A DNA stretch of 27,554 nt. It comes from a virus. The stretch covers positions 1 through 27,554 of the IMG/VR virus record IMGVR_UViG_3300042406_000532. One strand, written 5' to 3'. A model generated the notes under the pieces. It was not told the origin of the DNA. It ran no database searches and worked only from the letters and a program-made list of their open reading frames with translations. Positions 26,478 to 27,554 of this stretch are shown here, in pieces (position 1 is the first letter of the stretch; each line of letters begins with the position of its first letter). The position numbers and the translations under genes are program-made.

Positions 26478-27322
26478 AAATTTGCCTGATCCATTGTAAT
26501 AGGCAAGCTAAATGACTTATTACATTCTCCACAGGTAACGTTTTGTGCTTCAAACTGAATATTGTCTTTCATCTGTATCACATGGTTCTGTATTTTTTCA
26601 AATACATCTTTGGCACAGTTTGCAATAAACTCTTTGATCATAGCTTGATCAGTGACTGTGCCTTCTGGAGCATCTATGGCAGTGATACAGTCTGCAATGA
26701 TATCCACGGTGAGTTCTGTGAGTTTGATAAAACTCACACCAAATCTTTCTAGTTTGACTTCGTCTGTGAGAGTGTCATCATTGATGATCTGAAATATTCT
26801 CTGCTGCTCCATGGTCTGGATTGCAGTTTTTGTAACTTCTTTGTAGGTATACGGGCGCACATGAACTGTTAGTTGATCTATCGGTATATCTTTTTCATAA
26901 TGGAAATTGTTGAACACACCAAACCAAGCAGTGAGATCGATGTCGTAGCTGTTTTCAGCTTCGCAGTGAGGACAGTTACAACCCACTTCCATCTTGTCAC
27001 CGTAGGTAGCAATGCGTATGGCTATCAAAGCAAAGTCTAGATCTATGTTTGGCATGGCCCAGGGATTGGTTATCGCTGGAATACAGCTTTTAATCAATTC
27101 CACTGTGCTTTGTCCGCTTAACAGCGCATCCGGAGTTTTAAACAGCAGTTCATCTTTGGCAGTCATTGCATAAACAGGATATTCTCCGTTGGCACTGACA
27201 TCCAAACTGCCAGGTGGATAGAATTCACCTTTGCTTGGTAGTTTGACATAGATCTTTGGCTGTCTATAAAAGCTGGCCAGCGGGTTCTTTTTTTGCTGAC
27301 TGTAATTAGGAATTTGGTCCAT
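26459..27322 (-). CDS. 26: gp26/T4_baseplate-type hub assembly protein with zinc ribbon, 287 aa
   Basis: The protein is 287 aa, longer than T4 gp26 (about 208 aa). It contains the pattern I associate with the T4_baseplate family: YVKLPSKGEFYPPGSL (25-40), YPVYAMTAKDELLFKTPDAL (48-67), then LIKSCIPAITNPWAMPNIDL. Cysteines C115, C117 and C120 (CNCPHC) and C264 and C267 (CGEC) could form a split zinc ribbon. In T4 this product belongs to the hub/assembly group; a chaperone rather than a final structural role is likely. It lies behind a perfect late promoter, with a CCGGAG site before the ATG. The last codons hold a slippery sequence with a hairpin behind it, giving access to the -1 frame. It is separated from the main baseplate operon by about 6 kb. 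Confidence 0.75.
   Translation of the reverse strand: MDQIPNYSQQKKNPLASFYRQPKIYVKLPSKGEFYPPGSLDVSANGEYPVYAMTAKDELLFKTPDALLSGQSTVELIKSCIPAITNPWAMPNIDLDFALIAIRIATYGDKMEVGCNCPHCEAENSYDIDLTAWFGVFNNFHYEKDIPIDQLTVHVRPYTYKEVTKTAIQTMEQQRIFQIINDDTLTDEVKLERFGVSFIKLTELTVDIIADCITAIDAPEGTVTDQAMIKEFIANCAKDVFEKIQNHVIQMKDNIQFEAQNVTCGECNKSFSLPITMDQANFFAVKS
26477..26483 (-). other. Slippery heptamer A AAT TTT for -1 frameshifting
   Basis: In the zero frame the minus strand reads GCA AAT TTT TTC. The heptamer A AAT TTT fits X XXY YYZ, and a one-base slip re-pairs with AAA and TTT. It lies at codons 281-282 of the gp26-like gene, five codons before its stop. The six-T run also offers T TTT TTC as a second slip site. 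Confidence 0.65.
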
Positions 27323-27354
27323 TTTATCTCCGGTAAATATATAATACGCAAGTG

Positions 27355-27362
27355 TATTTATA
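27355..27362 (-). promoter_or_regulatory. Perfect T4 late promoter for the gp26-like gene
   Basis: The minus strand reads TATAAATA, exactly the T4 late consensus, 32 bases before the ATG at 27322. It supports late expression of the gp26-like gene and its -1 product. Confidence 0.85.
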
Positions 27363-27390
27363 TGCGCATTTATCCAGGAAAAAATAAGCC

Positions 27391-27554
27391 ATGGCAGTAA
27401 TGATCGACATCCCAGGAATTGGCCAAGTTGAAGCTCAAAATGCAGCTTCCGAAGCCACGCTCAAGGCCTTACTTGCTGTAATGAGTGGCGGTGGTGGAGG
27501 AGGCCGTGGTGGTCCTGGTGGTGGCGGTGGTCCTGGTGGCGGTGGTCCTGGTGG
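27391..27554 (+). CDS. Glycine-rich protein, N-terminal part only
   Basis: The ATG at 27391 is preceded by CAGGAA (27375-27380). Only 54 codons are seen. The first 31 residues (MAVMIDIPGIGQVEAQNAAS, then EATLKALLAVM) form a conserved-looking segment with an alternating small/acidic helix, followed by an almost pure Gly/Pro tract (GGGGGGRGGPGGGGGPGGGG) built on GGTCCTGGTGGNGGT units. The gene is divergent from the gp26-like gene. I associate a VEA-x-NAASEATL start with large tail proteins of T4-like marine phages, which would fit a tape measure next to an assembly chaperone, but the partial sequence does not settle it. Confidence 0.6.
   Translation, partial: MAVMIDIPGIGQVEAQNAASEATLKALLAVMSGGGGGGRGGPGGGGGPGGGGPG

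Noticed and set aside
27332-27345. Late or -10 promoter (GGTAAATA, TATAAT) for the glycine-rich gene
   Set aside because: The TAAATA core is incomplete and the TATAAT has no -35 at 16-18 bases. In this AT-rich divergent gap such matches are expected by chance.

Overview
The window is a piece of a T4-like (Straboviridae/Kyanoviridae-type) tailed-phage genome, or a prophage or contig derived from one. The base composition is moderately AT-rich, and the gene set and gene shapes (gp48-gp53-large hub protein-gp5-gp25-gp6-giant structural protein; gp55; gp47/gp46) resemble marine T4-like myoviruses more than coliphage T4. The host cannot be read from the sequence. Gene names are assigned from recognised motifs and gene order, without any database search.

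Layout. (1) Positions 1-20022, minus strand: a tightly packed baseplate operon transcribed right to left, gp48 (tube cap), gp53 (wedge), an 803-aa probable hub protein, gp5 (spike, no visible lysozyme domain), gp25 and gp6 (wedge), then a giant gene of more than 3,500 codons that leaves the left edge still open. Most junctions are TAATG or directly abutting, suggesting translational coupling. (2) 20023-20106: a divergent control region with a T4-late-type promoter firing left and an extended -10 promoter firing right. (3) 20107-24433, plus strand: gp55 (late sigma factor), gp47 and gp46 (Mre11/Rad50-like recombination nuclease), a 72-aa protein and a GIY-YIG-type nuclease. A near-consensus sigma70 promoter sits directly in front of gp47. 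(4) 24434-24892: about 460 bases with no convincing gene but several strong hairpins, ending in a terminator; a candidate non-coding RNA. (5) 24929-26250, plus strand: two genes behind a late promoter whose products share a T4 internal-protein-like N-terminal tag. (6) 26247-27322, minus strand: a gp26/T4_baseplate-type gene followed in the -1 frame by a second ORF. At the junction are a slippery A AAT TTT heptamer, a 5-nt spacer and a perfect 10-bp hairpin. (7) 27391-end, plus strand: start of a glycine-rich protein.

How it works together: gp55 encodes the sigma factor expected to recognise the late promoters seen at 20051, 24892 and 27355, which drive the structural genes. gp46/47 supply recombination-dependent replication, to which late transcription is coupled in T4. 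The most notable observation is the probable programmed -1 ribosomal frameshift at 26434-26483, which would make a short gp26-like protein and a 358-aa fusion, similar in logic to the lambda G/GT tail-assembly chaperones.
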